Shown here in pieces: positions 33,442-44,395 of a DNA stretch of 64,000 nucleotides; within the stretch, counting starts at the first letter, position 1; each line of letters begins with the position of its first letter. Origin of the DNA: Candidatus Poribacteria bacterium (GTDB lineage Bacteria; Poribacteria; WGA-4E; GCA-2687025); the NCBI GenBank assembly GCA_028818695.1, contig JAPPNK010000018.1, positions 124,001 through 188,000 on the forward strand. The letters are read 5' to 3'. The translations under genes were made by a program, and so were the position numbers. The notes under the pieces are model-generated. The model saw only the letters and a list, made by a program, of their open reading frames with translations. It made no database searches and was not told the origin of the DNA.

Positions 33442-35580
33442 TTAGGGCGGGGCGTCCATCTTCCAGATGCGCACGGTGCGGTCTCGGCTGCCGCTGGCAA
33501 GCGTCTTCCCGTCCGGCGACAACGCAATCGGCCACACGGACGCGATATGCCCTTCAAGCGTTCGCACCGCTTTGCCTGCGTTAATGTCCCAGATACGGAT
33601 GACGCCGTCCGAACCGCCGCTGACAAGCATGGAGCCGCCCGGCAAAAATGCCAGCGACTGAACCGCATGGGTGTGTCCTGTGAGCGTTTGGATCGGCTCG
33701 CCGGTCGCGGGGTTCCATATTCGAATTGCGTCGTCCTCGCCGCCGCTGGCGAGCATAGAGCCGTCCGGCGAATAGACGACCGAAACGACGCGCTTAAAAT
33801 GCCTTGTAAAGGTTCGTACCGACTCCCCTGTGTACGGGTTCCAAATGATGACGGAGCCGTCGCTGGCGCCGCTGGCGAGAAAGGCGCCGTCCGACGAAAA
33901 TTTTAAAGTCTCCGCCGCGCTTTTATGTCCCGTGAGCGTTCGCAGACGCTCGCCTGTTGTTGGGTCCCATATTCGAATCGAATTGTCGTTGCTGCCGCTG
34001 GCGAGCATAGAGCCGTCCGGCGAAAAAGCGGCGCTTCGGATGATGTAAGTATGCCCCGTGAGCGTTCGAATAATCTTGCCCGTTGACGGATTCCATATAA
34101 GGACGTTGGAGTCGACGCCGCCGCTGGCAAGCATGGAGCTGTCCGGCGAAAAGGCGACCGCAAACACTGTGCCTAATTGCTCCTTAAGCGTTCGCAGCAG
34201 ATCGCCTGTCGACGGGTTCCAAATCCGAATCGATCCATTTCCTCCGCTGGCGAGCATGGAACCGTCCGGCGAAAAGGAAAGGCTCCTCACCGCTTCCGTG
34301 TGTCCCGTCAACGTCGCTCTCAATGCGGGGCAGAAAGCATACGCGTTGGAGGCGAATGGATTGCCGGCGGCGTTCTCTGGAACGAGGACGCGCACCGTGT
34401 CAAGACCCGACGGCTGAACGGTCGCTGTGTAGGTCGCGCCTGATCCGCTGAAGCTTTTGATCGACCCGTTTTCCACCAGAATATCGGACTGCTCAAAGCC
34501 TTCCACGCTTTCGCTGAATTGTATCTTCGCATCGAACGAGCCGGTCGGATACTGGGCGCCGCCATCGACTCTCGCAAAGGGACCGACAGGCGGGTCGCCG
34601 ATGTCCCAAATGCGGACCGCGTTGTCGATGCCGCCGGCAAGCTCCGTTCCGTCCGGCGAAAAGTCCAAGGCGGCAGCGTAACCTTGACGCCCTTTGAGCG
34701 TCCGCATCAGAGCGCCTGAGTAGGCGTTCCATATCCGAATCTCGCCGTCGCCGCTAGCGCTGGCGATCCGCGAGCCGTCCAGCGAATATGCGACGAAATA
34801 GACTGTGTCAATATGCCCTTCAAGCGTCCGCAGCGGCGCGCCGGTTGCGGCGTCCCAGACGCGAATTGTTCGGTCGTCGCTGCCGCTGGCAAGCAGGGAG
34901 CCGTCCGGCGAAAAGGCGACGGACATCGCAGAGCTCGTATGCCCTTCGAGCGTCCGCAGCGGCGCGCCGGTTGCGGCGTTCCAGACGCGGATCGTATTTA
35001 CATTTACACTGCCGCCGCTGGCAAGCAGCGAGCCGTCTGATGAAAAGGCGACGGATGAGACAACGCTCGTATGTCCTTCGAGTGTCCGCAGGAGGGCGCC
35101 TGTCTTTGGGTTCCAGATGCGAATCGTTCGGTCAGCGCTGCCGCTGGCGAGCATGGAGCCGTCGGGAGAAAACGCGACCGAGTGGATCTCGTTCGTATGC
35201 CCTTTAAGCGTCCGCAGCGGCGCGCCTGTTTTCATATCCCAGATGCGAATCGTATTGTCATAGCTGCCGCTGGCGAGCAGGGAGCCGTCGGAAGAAAAGG
35301 CGACCGATTGAACATCGTCGGTATGTCCTTCAAGCGTCCGCAGCTCTCTGCCTGTCTTGGCGTTCCAGATGTGAATTTTGTCGCCGGCGGCGCCGGCAAG
35401 CAGCGAACCATCGGGCGAATACGCGACGGAATGAACGAAACCTGAAGGCGCTTCCAGCGTCCTTTCGACGGCGGGGGTTGACTTGAAAAAAGAAAAATAG
35501 GCGGCAAACGCCAATGCGGCCGCCGCTAAACAGACCCAAAAGAGCGGGGACAAAGCGGCTTTTTTCAAATGAGCCTTCAT
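33442..35580 (-). CDS. WD40 double beta-propeller protein with central Ig-like domain (paralog 2)
   Basis: 712 residues from the ATG at 35580 (GGAG six bases upstream). It shares the N-terminus (MKAHLKKAA, then PLFWVCL), the seven-Ig-seven layout and long identical stretches with paralog 1. The Ig-like domain is at ~333-420 (IQFSESVEGFEQSDILVENG). Compared with paralog 1 it has one extra C near the 3' end, giving a stop directly after DAPP. It is separated from paralog 1 by ~160 bp with its own hairpin and the other gene's promoter, so each is probably its own transcription unit. Confidence 0.9.
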   Translation of the reverse strand: MKAHLKKAALSPLFWVCLAAAALAFAAYFSFFKSTPAVERTLEAPSGFVHSVAYSPDGSLLAGAAGDKIHIWNAKTGRELRTLEGHTDDVQSVAFSSDGSLLASGSYDNTIRIWDMKTGAPLRTLKGHTNEIHSVAFSPDGSMLASGSADRTIRIWNPKTGALLRTLEGHTSVVSSVAFSSDGSLLASGGSVNVNTIRVWNAATGAPLRTLEGHTSSAMSVAFSPDGSLLASGSDDRTIRVWDAATGAPLRTLEGHIDTVYFVAYSLDGSRIASASGDGEIRIWNAYSGALMRTLKGRQGYAAALDFSPDGTELAGGIDNAVRIWDIGDPPVGPFARVDGGAQYPTGSFDAKIQFSESVEGFEQSDILVENGSIKSFSGSGATYTATVQPSGLDTVRVLVPENAAGNPFASNAYAFCPALRATLTGHTEAVRSLSFSPDGSMLASGGNGSIRIWNPSTGDLLRTLKEQLGTVFAVAFSPDSSMLASGGVDSNVLIWNPSTGKIIRTLTGHTYIIRSAAFSPDGSMLASGSNDNSIRIWDPTTGERLRTLTGHKSAAETLKFSSDGAFLASGASDGSVIIWNPYTGESVRTFTRHFKRVVSVVYSPDGSMLASGGEDDAIRIWNPATGEPIQTLTGHTHAVQSLAFLPGGSMLVSGGSDGVIRIWDINAGKAVRTLEGHIASVWPIALSPDGKTLASGSRDRTVRIWKMDAPP

Positions 35581-35614
35581 GTGAAACTCCATGCGCGCAT
35601 GTCAGACTGGGTTT

Positions 35615-35643
35615 ATTTTACCGCCGCCTCAATGGATTGCCAA
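35615..35643 (-). promoter_or_regulatory. Candidate promoter of WD40 paralog 2
   Basis: TTGGCA (35638-35643), 17 bases, TAAAAT (35615-35620) on the - strand, in the context GGCGGTAAAATAAA. The rest of the 255-bp gap to the divergent WD40 gene (35581-35835) holds no gene I can support. Confidence 0.45.
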
Positions 35644-35835
35644 TAGCGCGATCAGGTCAGCGGCGATTTGTCTGAAACCAGGATTATCAGTAAATACAAA
35701 GACGGCAGGATCGTCAAGCTGAGCGGGCGGGAAACGCCTACTTTCGCCTGTAGGGGCTGACGGTCTACCGGCGGGCTTGACGCCCAGCTCAACATACCTT
35801 ATCTTCAGAGGCGTGTTTAATCGTCGGAGGGCGGC

Positions 35836-37803
35836 ATGAATAAATGGAAGCATGAGATTTATTGGGCTGTCGCATGCGCTCTGGCTCTGAGCGTCTTTGC
35901 GGCGTATGCTCAAACGCAAGGCTCGCAGATGAACCTGCCCGACGGAGCCAAAATGCGCCTCGGCAAGGGCTATATACAGCAGATCGCCTACTCGCCCGAC
36001 AGCCGAAGCCTAGCGGCCGGCGGCAGCCTCGGCATATGGATTTACGACGCGGGGACAGGCGCTGAAACCGCTCTGCTTCAAGCCCACACCGCCCCTGTTA
36101 TGTCAATCGCCTACTCGTCCGACGGCAAAACGCTCGCCAGCGGCAGCATCGACACAACCGTATGCGTCTGGGACGCGCAAACAGGCGCGCTTCTCAAGAC
36201 GCTTAAAGTTAAAACGCCCCCAGACTACAGCCCCGCGCGCGTTTTCTCGGTCGCTTATTCGCCGGACAGCAAAACGCTTGCCAGCGGCAGCGACAATGGA
36301 AAGGTACGCGTTTGGAATGTCGAAACGGGCGAACAGACGCAGACGCTTGAAGGGGGAATGAGCCGAATAGTTGCCATCGCCTACTCGCCGGACGGCAAAA
36401 CGCTCGCATGCGCAGACTTTTCTTTCAACGGCGAGAACGCCGTGTATCTCTACGACGTTGAAACGGGTGAACAGATACGGACTCTTAGAGATCATATGGA
36501 TATGATCTATTCCATCGCCTATTCGCCGGACGGCAAAACGCTCGCGAGCGGAAGCTCAGGCGCGGATAAAACGGTACGCATCTGGGACGCCGAGACGGGA
36601 ACGGTTCTCAAAAGGCTCGCCAAGAACGAAGACTGGATTAAATCGGTAGCGTATTCGCCGGACGGCAAATACCTTGCAAGCGGAGGATTAAACGAATTGC
36701 GTTTATGGAACCCTATTTCGGGAGTCCCTCTTCCGCCGTTTGAAGAGCGTCGCAGTTCGACAGAAAAGATCGCGTTTTCGCCGGACGGGCATTTTATTGC
36801 AGGCGGAGGAGACGCGGATCCGATACGCATTTGGAACGTTAAATTCGGCGCTATCGTGCGAAGAATAGACGGGTTTACGGCAATGCCCAATTCCGCTGTT
36901 TTTTCGCCGGACGGAAAAACGATCGTCAGCGCGCATGGCAACAGCGGCGGCGACTACGTCGTTCGAATATGGGACGCCGAAACCGGCAAGGCAATTCAAA
37001 CGCTCACAGGGCATTCCCCCAACGTCCTGTCTGCCGCGATTTCTCCCGACGGATCGCGCATCCTCAGCGGGGACGCCGATGGCGGGATACGCGTCTGGGA
37101 CGCCGCCAATGGAAGAGCGCTGCAATCGTTTGAAGAGAAAACGGCGCGGATATCTTCGGTTGCCTATTCTCCAAGCGGCGAGACCTTCGTCAGCCCGGGA
37201 CCCGATGAGACGGTTCGAGTCTGGGACGCGGCGTCCTTCGGCGGGGGCGCCGGGCTGTTAAAGACGCTCAAAGGAGACATAACGGACGTTGATTATCCGT
37301 TCAAGTATACGTTCGCCGCCTATTCTCCGGACGGAACGACGATTGCGGGCGCTGGAGGCATTCCCGTCATCAAGGGCGCCGTCCATATTTGGGACGCCGT
37401 CACCGGCGCGCTTATCCAATCCATTCATAAGGATGTAGGCTATATTTCTTGCGCCGCTTTTTCTCCGGACGGGAAGACGCTTGCCAGCGGCGGATTCGAT
37501 GATGAGGTTCATATTTGGGATGTCGAAACGGGCGCGCGGCTCAAAACGCTCAAAGGGCATATTTCCAGCGTCCGCTCCGTCGCCTACTCGCCGGATGGGA
37601 AGACGCTTGCCAGCGGCGGCGGCTGGGGGGACAGGACCATTCGCATTTGGGACGCCGCGTCTGGGGAGCCGCTCAAAACGCTTGAAGGGCATCGAAGCGG
37701 CGTCAGTTCGGTCGCCTTTTCGCCGGACGGGAAGACGCTCCTCAGCGGCAGCGCAGACGGAACGGCGCTTCTTTGGGATATTGCGGATATTGAGAGCCGC
37801 TAG
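35836..37803 (+). CDS. Exported WD40 protein, fourteen repeats without Ig-like domain
   Basis: 655 residues with a cleavable signal peptide (IYWAVACALALSVFAAYA) and GGAGGG before the ATG. Fourteen WD repeats can be counted by their YSPDGKTLASG-type turns, the last ending LLWDIADIESR; this fits two seven-blade propellers fused directly. It differs from the two divergent neighbours in lacking the Ig-like spacer and in preferring SPDGKTLASG over SPDGSMLASG, so it is a separate lineage of the same family and not a recent copy. Role unknown; presumably periplasmic or surface scaffold. It converges on nfo. Confidence 0.9.
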   Translation: MNKWKHEIYWAVACALALSVFAAYAQTQGSQMNLPDGAKMRLGKGYIQQIAYSPDSRSLAAGGSLGIWIYDAGTGAETALLQAHTAPVMSIAYSSDGKTLASGSIDTTVCVWDAQTGALLKTLKVKTPPDYSPARVFSVAYSPDSKTLASGSDNGKVRVWNVETGEQTQTLEGGMSRIVAIAYSPDGKTLACADFSFNGENAVYLYDVETGEQIRTLRDHMDMIYSIAYSPDGKTLASGSSGADKTVRIWDAETGTVLKRLAKNEDWIKSVAYSPDGKYLASGGLNELRLWNPISGVPLPPFEERRSSTEKIAFSPDGHFIAGGGDADPIRIWNVKFGAIVRRIDGFTAMPNSAVFSPDGKTIVSAHGNSGGDYVVRIWDAETGKAIQTLTGHSPNVLSAAISPDGSRILSGDADGGIRVWDAANGRALQSFEEKTARISSVAYSPSGETFVSPGPDETVRVWDAASFGGGAGLLKTLKGDITDVDYPFKYTFAAYSPDGTTIAGAGGIPVIKGAVHIWDAVTGALIQSIHKDVGYISCAAFSPDGKTLASGGFDDEVHIWDVETGARLKTLKGHISSVRSVAYSPDGKTLASGGGWGDRTIRIWDAASGEPLKTLEGHRSGVSSVAFSPDGKTLLSGSADGTALLWDIADIESR

Positions 37804-37821
37804 CCGCCGACGATGGAGCGT

Positions 37822-38685
37822 TCAGGACGCCGCCAAGCTGCGCAGGCGCGATAGATTCAAAGGGTGGCTCTTCAGGTCGTCCGGCGTCTCAATATAACAC
37901 GGAACGGAACGCAAACGGCTGTCCGCAAACAACCGCCTGAACGGCTCCTCGCCGATATGCCCCTCCCCGATATGCTCATGCCGGTCGATGCATGATCCGA
38001 GCTCCCCTTTTGAGTCGTTCAGATGGAGCGCAAAGAGCCGATCAAAGCCCACATGCTCCTCAAACTCCGCCCAGACCGCTTCAAACCCGTCCCCGCGCAG
38101 ATCGTAACCCGCCGCAAACAGATGGCATGTGTCGATGCAGACGCCGAACCGCTCCGCCGGTTTCAGGAGGCTCAGCGCCGCGCCAATCTCCCCAAATGTG
38201 CGCCCGATGCTGCTGCCCTGCCCCGCCGCGTTTTCCAACAAAATGCGCGTTGTTGAGTCGACTTCTGCCGCGAGACGATTCAGCTCCTCCGCCAGACGTT
38301 CCCCCGCCTCTTCAGGCTGGCTCGTTAGACGGGAACCCATATGCAAAACGACATGCGGAATCGCCATCGCTTCGCATCTGACGAGCTCGTTGGCGAATGC
38401 GTCCGCCGCCCGCTTGCGCACATCGTCCTTCGGCGACGCCAAATTCGCCAGATAGGACGCATGCGAGATGACAAGCGGCTTGCCAGCCCGCTCCCATGCC
38501 GCCATATACGGATCAATGCGGTCGGCGGTCAACGGCTTCGCGCGGTAGCTGCGCGGACTCGCCGTGAAAATCTGTATGACGTCGGCGTCCCATTCCTCGG
38601 CGTATTGGAACACGCCATGGAAGCCCTTGTCCGCCCGTATATGCGCCCCGATGCGCGGCTCTACTGCGTTGCGTTCTGCGCCCAC
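37822..38685 (-). CDS. nfo: Endonuclease IV (AP endonuclease, Nfo)
   Basis: 287 residues from a GTG at 38685 lying inside the end of the DUF309 gene. It cuts abasic sites in DNA during base excision repair with a three-zinc centre in a TIM barrel. Family marks are RIGAHIRADKGFHG at the start, HASYLANLASP, the zinc ligands in VVLHMGS, LENAAGQGSSIG, CIDTCHLFAAGYD, LHLNDSKGELGSCIDRHEHI and IGEGHIG, and a C-terminal IETP with the last glutamate ligand. All ligands appear intact. It is the last gene of the thiC-nuoI-rhodanese-DUF309 chain. Confidence 0.96.
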   Translation of the reverse strand: MGAERNAVEPRIGAHIRADKGFHGVFQYAEEWDADVIQIFTASPRSYRAKPLTADRIDPYMAAWERAGKPLVISHASYLANLASPKDDVRKRAADAFANELVRCEAMAIPHVVLHMGSRLTSQPEEAGERLAEELNRLAAEVDSTTRILLENAAGQGSSIGRTFGEIGAALSLLKPAERFGVCIDTCHLFAAGYDLRGDGFEAVWAEFEEHVGFDRLFALHLNDSKGELGSCIDRHEHIGEGHIGEEPFRRLFADSRLRSVPCYIETPDDLKSHPLNLSRLRSLAAS

Positions 38686-39089
38686 TCGTTCTCCAATGCG
38701 TCCAGATTGCCTAAGCGTATCGTCGGTATGAGCGACTGGTCAAAGCGTTTCAATCCGCCTTTGCCAAGGCGCTCTATTTCGTCCAAGCAGCGCCGCGCCG
38801 CCGCCGCCAGCTCCGCCGCGTTCACGCCGTAACGTTCAGGGTAAAACTTCTCGACCCGTTGAATGCCGCGATTCAACAGATTGCGCGCGCCGACATAATT
38901 CAACCCTGAAAGATGGTAAAACCCGACCGCGATCTGCAGTATCCCCTGAAAAAACTCCCGCTCGACAGGCCGCGGATCGTCCATCCAGATCTCCTCCAGC
39001 GTCTCATGACACTCAAAGAAGAGGCGGCGGTTGAACTCGTCAATCGCCTGTTCAAAGCGGCGCTTGACGCTTCCGCCGTTTGCGGTCAT
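38661..39089 (-). CDS. DUF309 family protein
   Basis: 142 residues from the ATG at 39089, which overlaps the rhodanese stop (ATGA). The DUF309 signature is clear: FNRRLFFECHETLEEIWMDD followed by FFQGILQIAVGFYHL and NYVGARNLLNRGI. DUF309 is a small all-helical domain of unknown biochemical function with conserved His, Glu and Trp that could form a metal or ligand site. It overlaps the start of nfo by 25 bp. Confidence 0.9.
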   Translation of the reverse strand: MTANGGSVKRRFEQAIDEFNRRLFFECHETLEEIWMDDPRPVEREFFQGILQIAVGFYHLSGLNYVGARNLLNRGIQRVEKFYPERYGVNAAELAAAARRCLDEIERLGKGGLKRFDQSLIPTIRLGNLDALENEWAQNATQ

Positions 39090-39910
39090 TCGTCCGCCGG
39101 GGGAACCGCAATTGGGGTGGAGGGATCGTTGCCCCATTCCGCCCATGAGCGGAGATAGTTGCGCACCTTCTGATACCCAGCCATCCGCAGCGCCGTGTAC
39201 ACCTGCGCCGAGCGAATTCCGATCTGGCAGTAGCAGGCGATCTCCTTGTCTGGCGTGACGCCTCTGTCGCGCATCATGGCGCGAATCTCGTCCAGGTCTC
39301 GAAAGCGCGTGATCTTGTTCTCATCGGTGTAAACCATCTCCGACCACTCGATATGCTCGGCGCCGGGGATATGCCCGCTCCGCTTCGCCTCTTTTTGAAG
39401 ACCTGCATATTCGCGCTCGGAACGGGTGTCGATGAGAACGGCGTTCTCGTTGTCCAGGTTCGCCAGCACCCACTCTTTTGTGGCGAGGTTGTCGTATGCG
39501 GCTTCTGCGCGTTCTGCGCTGCGGCTCGCGCCGTCCATATTTTGTGTCAGCTTGCCTTTTTCGATGGGCAGCCCTTTAGCCGCCCAGGCGTTGAATCCGC
39601 CGTTGAGAATGCTGACATTCCATTCGCGTCCGCCCCTGTCTAACGCCCACAGCGCCGGTCCTGCGCCCAGCCCGCTTCCCTCGTCGTAGAGCAGGAGATG
39701 ATCAGCCCCGTAAAGGCCGCGCGACCCAAGCATTTCAGCAATCTCAAGCAGATCCGACGACTGAATCTTCATGCCGTATAGATTCACTGCATTCGGCAGA
39801 CGCGCCGCGCCGTACAACTCAGGCTTTCGAGTGTCCACGAATGTCCATTTGCCGTCCTGGCTAAGAGCTAGGTCGGGTTCCGCCAACGCGGCAGGCTTAA
39901 AGTTCGCCAT
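39086..39910 (-). CDS. Sulfurtransferase with two rhodanese domains
   Basis: 274 residues. Tandem rhodanese layout: an inactive N-terminal domain (about 10-125, with KWTFVDTRKPELYGAARLPN) and an active C-terminal domain (about 135-265) whose loop IACYCQIGIRSAQ carries the persulfide cysteine (the second Cys, CQIGIRS). The RSEREYAG and GHIPGAEHIEWSE blocks are typical of thiosulfate and 3-mercaptopyruvate sulfurtransferases. Its start abuts the nuoI stop. Next to thiC it could supply sulfur for thiamine, but that is only suggested by position. Confidence 0.9.
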   Translation of the reverse strand: MANFKPAALAEPDLALSQDGKWTFVDTRKPELYGAARLPNAVNLYGMKIQSSDLLEIAEMLGSRGLYGADHLLLYDEGSGLGAGPALWALDRGGREWNVSILNGGFNAWAAKGLPIEKGKLTQNMDGASRSAERAEAAYDNLATKEWVLANLDNENAVLIDTRSEREYAGLQKEAKRSGHIPGAEHIEWSEMVYTDENKITRFRDLDEIRAMMRDRGVTPDKEIACYCQIGIRSAQVYTALRMAGYQKVRNYLRSWAEWGNDPSTPIAVPPADE

Positions 39911-40387
39911 CTATTTCTTGCCCTTTGTCAACGGCACAGGATCCCCGAACGGCTTCGCAAACTGATGAATCAGCTCCACGCGGTCGTAGGTGGAGTATTC
40001 AAAGTCTTTCGTCATCGTCAGGCACTCGGTGGGGCATGCCTCGACGCACAAGCCGCAGAAACAGCAGAGCGACATGTCGATGTCGAATCGGCTCGCGTTG
40101 CGGCGTATGGGGACGTCCCCGGAGGTCTTGGCGTAGATCATCCCCTTCGGCGCCTCTTCATAGTCGATGTAGATGCAGTCGACGGGGCAGTCGTTGGCGC
40201 AGGCGAGGCAGACGACGCAATCCTCCATCACGTTGTGGAGTCGGTTGCGCGCCCCGTCGGGTATATACGGGTGCCGTTCGGGGTATTCGTTTGTCACCGC
40301 GGGCTGGAAGAACTCCTTGATCGTGATGCGCATTCCTAGAGCCGCTGTCCAGACCGCTCCGTAAATGTTGCGTAGATACTGCCGCAT
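39911..40387 (-). CDS. nuoI: NADH-quinone oxidoreductase subunit I-like ferredoxin
   Basis: 158 residues. Two [4Fe-4S] motifs, CVVCLACANDCPVDC and CCFCGLCVEACPTEC, in the NuoI context (ITIKEFFQPAVTNEYPERHP before, YDRVELIHQFAKPFG after). NuoI carries clusters N6a/N6b in the peripheral arm of complex I. Here it stands alone, without other nuo genes, between thiC and a rhodanese gene, with a 17-bp gap to thiC. It is either a displaced complex I subunit or a second copy serving as a ferredoxin for another enzyme such as ThiC. The N-terminal AAAGGC site supports the start. Confidence 0.85.
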   Translation of the reverse strand: MRQYLRNIYGAVWTAALGMRITIKEFFQPAVTNEYPERHPYIPDGARNRLHNVMEDCVVCLACANDCPVDCIYIDYEEAPKGMIYAKTSGDVPIRRNASRFDIDMSLCCFCGLCVEACPTECLTMTKDFEYSTYDRVELIHQFAKPFGDPVPLTKGKK

Positions 40388-40404
40388 CGGTGATGCCTTT
40401 CCGG

Positions 40405-42272
<1,868 letters not shown>

Positions 42273-42398
42273 AGGGCAAAGTAACAGGATTTGGCGCGTG
42301 TGGACAGGTCATGCCATTGAATGAAACGGCGCAGCGCCGCTCCAACGTTTGCTTATGTATGGAATCTACCCCATACGGCAAGACAGGGCGGCGGTAAT

Positions 42399-43682
42399 AT
42401 GCAACTCAAAATGCGATACGGACGCGCAGGACGCGCGGTGCGTTTTCCCCAAAATCAAACCTCCGTACTGCGTATGAAACCCAGCGAGCCGCTGAAAGAC
42501 CCGCTCGCGGCAGTGGAGCATGCGCTGGCGAACCCCATTGAAGCCGCTCCGCTCGCCGAGACCGCGCGCGGACGCAAAGACGCCTGCGTCGTCATCTCCG
42601 ACATCACCCGCCCCGTTCCAAACCGACTCATCCTGCCCCCTATTCTCCGAACCCTCGAAGAAGCGGGCATACCGCGAGACCGAGTACTCATACTCATCGC
42701 GACGGGCATCCACCGCCCCAACGAGGGCGAGGAGCTGATCGAGCTGGTCGGCGAGGAGATCGCCGCCGCCTACCGCGTTGAGAACCATGACGGGCTGAAT
42801 TTGGAAAGCCACCGCCGTCTCGGCGAGACGCTGGACAGCGCGCCGGTTCTCATTGATGAGCGGTTTTGCGCCGCCGACCTTAAAATCACAACCGCGCTCA
42901 TTGAGCCGCACCTGATGGCCGGCTATTCGGGCGGGCGCAAGGCGGTCTGCCCAGGCCTCGCCTCCATTGAGACGATGAAGACGATGCACGGACCGGAGCT
43001 GCTGTCGCATCCGAAGGCTGCGCCTGGGATACTGGACGGCAACCCGTTTCATGAGGAGGCGCTGCGCATCGCGCGGCTGGCGGGAGTCGATTTTAGCCTG
43101 AACACTGCGCTGGACGAAAAGCGCCGGCTCGTGGGCGTCTTTGCGGGAGAGATTGACGCCGCGCATCGTCAAGGGTGCGCCTTTGCCGCGGAGCGCGCCG
43201 CCGTTGAAACGGAGCCGGCTGACATTGTTGTGACAACCTCCGCCGGCTACCCGCTAGACCAGACCTTTTACCAAGCCGTGAAAGGGCCTGCGGGCGCTCT
43301 GGAGGCGGTCAAGCCGGGAGGAAGCATCCTGCTAATGGCAGAATGCGCCGAAGGCGTCGGCAGCGAACCGTTTAAGCGTCTTATCAGCGGCTCCGAAAGC
43401 TTAGAAGCGTTTGAAAAGCGGCTGCATCATGGGGGGCATTTCGCCATCGACCAGTGGCAGCTGCAGGAGCTCGCAAAAATATCCCAGAAAGCGGACATCT
43501 ACCTCTTCAGCGAGGGCATCCCGTTTGACGAACAGGGGCGGCTGTTCGTGAAGCCTGTGCGAACGCCCGAAGACGGCATCGAAGATCTGCTGGAGCGGTA
43601 CGGACGCGACGCGCGGCTCAACGCCATTCCCGAAGGTCCGTATGTCCTTCCCGTCGCAGCTGAAAAGGAGGCGGAGATATGA
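42399..43682 (+). CDS. LarA-like nickel-dependent racemase/epimerase (DUF2088)
   Basis: 427 residues from the ATG at 42399 with GGCGG upstream; an earlier ATG at 42321 has no site. LarA of Lactobacillus racemises lactate through a nickel-pincer nucleotide tethered to lysine. The family residues are here: His in ATGIHRPNEG, and His with Lys in PHLMAGYSGGRKAVCPG. Homologues act on various 2-hydroxy acids. No larB/C/E cofactor genes lie in this window, so the cofactor must be made elsewhere. Its stop overlaps minC by ATGA, an unexpected partner. Confidence 0.88.
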   Translation: MQLKMRYGRAGRAVRFPQNQTSVLRMKPSEPLKDPLAAVEHALANPIEAAPLAETARGRKDACVVISDITRPVPNRLILPPILRTLEEAGIPRDRVLILIATGIHRPNEGEELIELVGEEIAAAYRVENHDGLNLESHRRLGETLDSAPVLIDERFCAADLKITTALIEPHLMAGYSGGRKAVCPGLASIETMKTMHGPELLSHPKAAPGILDGNPFHEEALRIARLAGVDFSLNTALDEKRRLVGVFAGEIDAAHRQGCAFAAERAAVETEPADIVVTTSAGYPLDQTFYQAVKGPAGALEAVKPGGSILLMAECAEGVGSEPFKRLISGSESLEAFEKRLHHGGHFAIDQWQLQELAKISQKADIYLFSEGIPFDEQGRLFVKPVRTPEDGIEDLLERYGRDARLNAIPEGPYVLPVAAEKEAEI

Positions 43683-44395
43683 ACAGCCGCAAATCGATTT
43701 TGGTGCGCGGATGCACGGGCGGTTTGTTTATCACGGTCGACGACTCCATCGGCTCCGAGGAGCTGAACGACCGCGTCATGGAGCGCATACGGCGCGTCGG
43801 TCCTGAAATCAGAGGCGAATCGATCATTCTTGAGGTGGACAAGCGCGCCATGGACAGCGACGCGCTGCAATCGTTTCAGATGCGGCTCAATCAAGAATTC
43901 GGGATGTCGGTTCAGCAGCTCATCGCCAAATCGGACGAGACGCGCGAAGCGGCTAAGGAGCTGCGCATCCGTTCCGCCCCTGTCTTCACCACGGGGCGCG
44001 ACCCGCAGGCGGACACGGTGAGCGTGCCGTATACGCTGCGTTCGGGCGAATTCAAACGCAACCCGCGCGGCAACATACTGATTCTGGGCGATGTGAACCC
44101 TGGCGCCGAGGTGTCCGCCTCCGGCGATGTGATTGTCATGGGAACTCTCTGGGGCGTCGCAACCGCAGGGGCGCTCGGCGACGAAACGGCGGTCGTCATC
44201 TCCTTAAATATGCAAGCGACGCAGCTGCGAATCGCGGGGCATTACGCCTATGCGCGTTCGCCCAAAAATTCTGAGCGCGGGCTGCATCCTGAGGTCGCCC
44301 TTCTTGAAAACGGAGAAATCGTTGTGCGGAACTTTATCGAATTCAACTTGTTAGAGCGAGAGGTGAAAAAATCATGGGGCGGGTTATCGTCGTAA
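43679..44395 (+). CDS. minC: Septum site-determining protein MinC
   Basis: 238 residues, AAAAGGAGG just before the ATG. MinC blocks FtsZ ring assembly away from midcell. The N-terminal FtsZ-binding domain (about 1-105) is divergent; the C-terminal beta-helix is typical: YTLRSGEFKRNPRGNILILG, PGAEVSASGDVIVMGTLWG and the Ala/Gly-rich turn with VVISLNMQATQLRIAG. It overlaps larA by four bases and minD by 22 bases. Confidence 0.92.
   Translation: MNSRKSILVRGCTGGLFITVDDSIGSEELNDRVMERIRRVGPEIRGESIILEVDKRAMDSDALQSFQMRLNQEFGMSVQQLIAKSDETREAAKELRIRSAPVFTTGRDPQADTVSVPYTLRSGEFKRNPRGNILILGDVNPGAEVSASGDVIVMGTLWGVATAGALGDETAVVISLNMQATQLRIAGHYAYARSPKNSERGLHPEVALLENGEIVVRNFIEFNLLEREVKKSWGGLSS

Noticed and set aside
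35629-35919. 96-residue frame on the - strand in the WD40 intergenic gap, with YVELGVKPAGRPSAPTG
   Set aside because: It overlaps the start and signal peptide of the + strand WD40 gene, and I see no ribosome site. The sequence may be a dispersed repeat translated by chance, but I have no second copy in the window.
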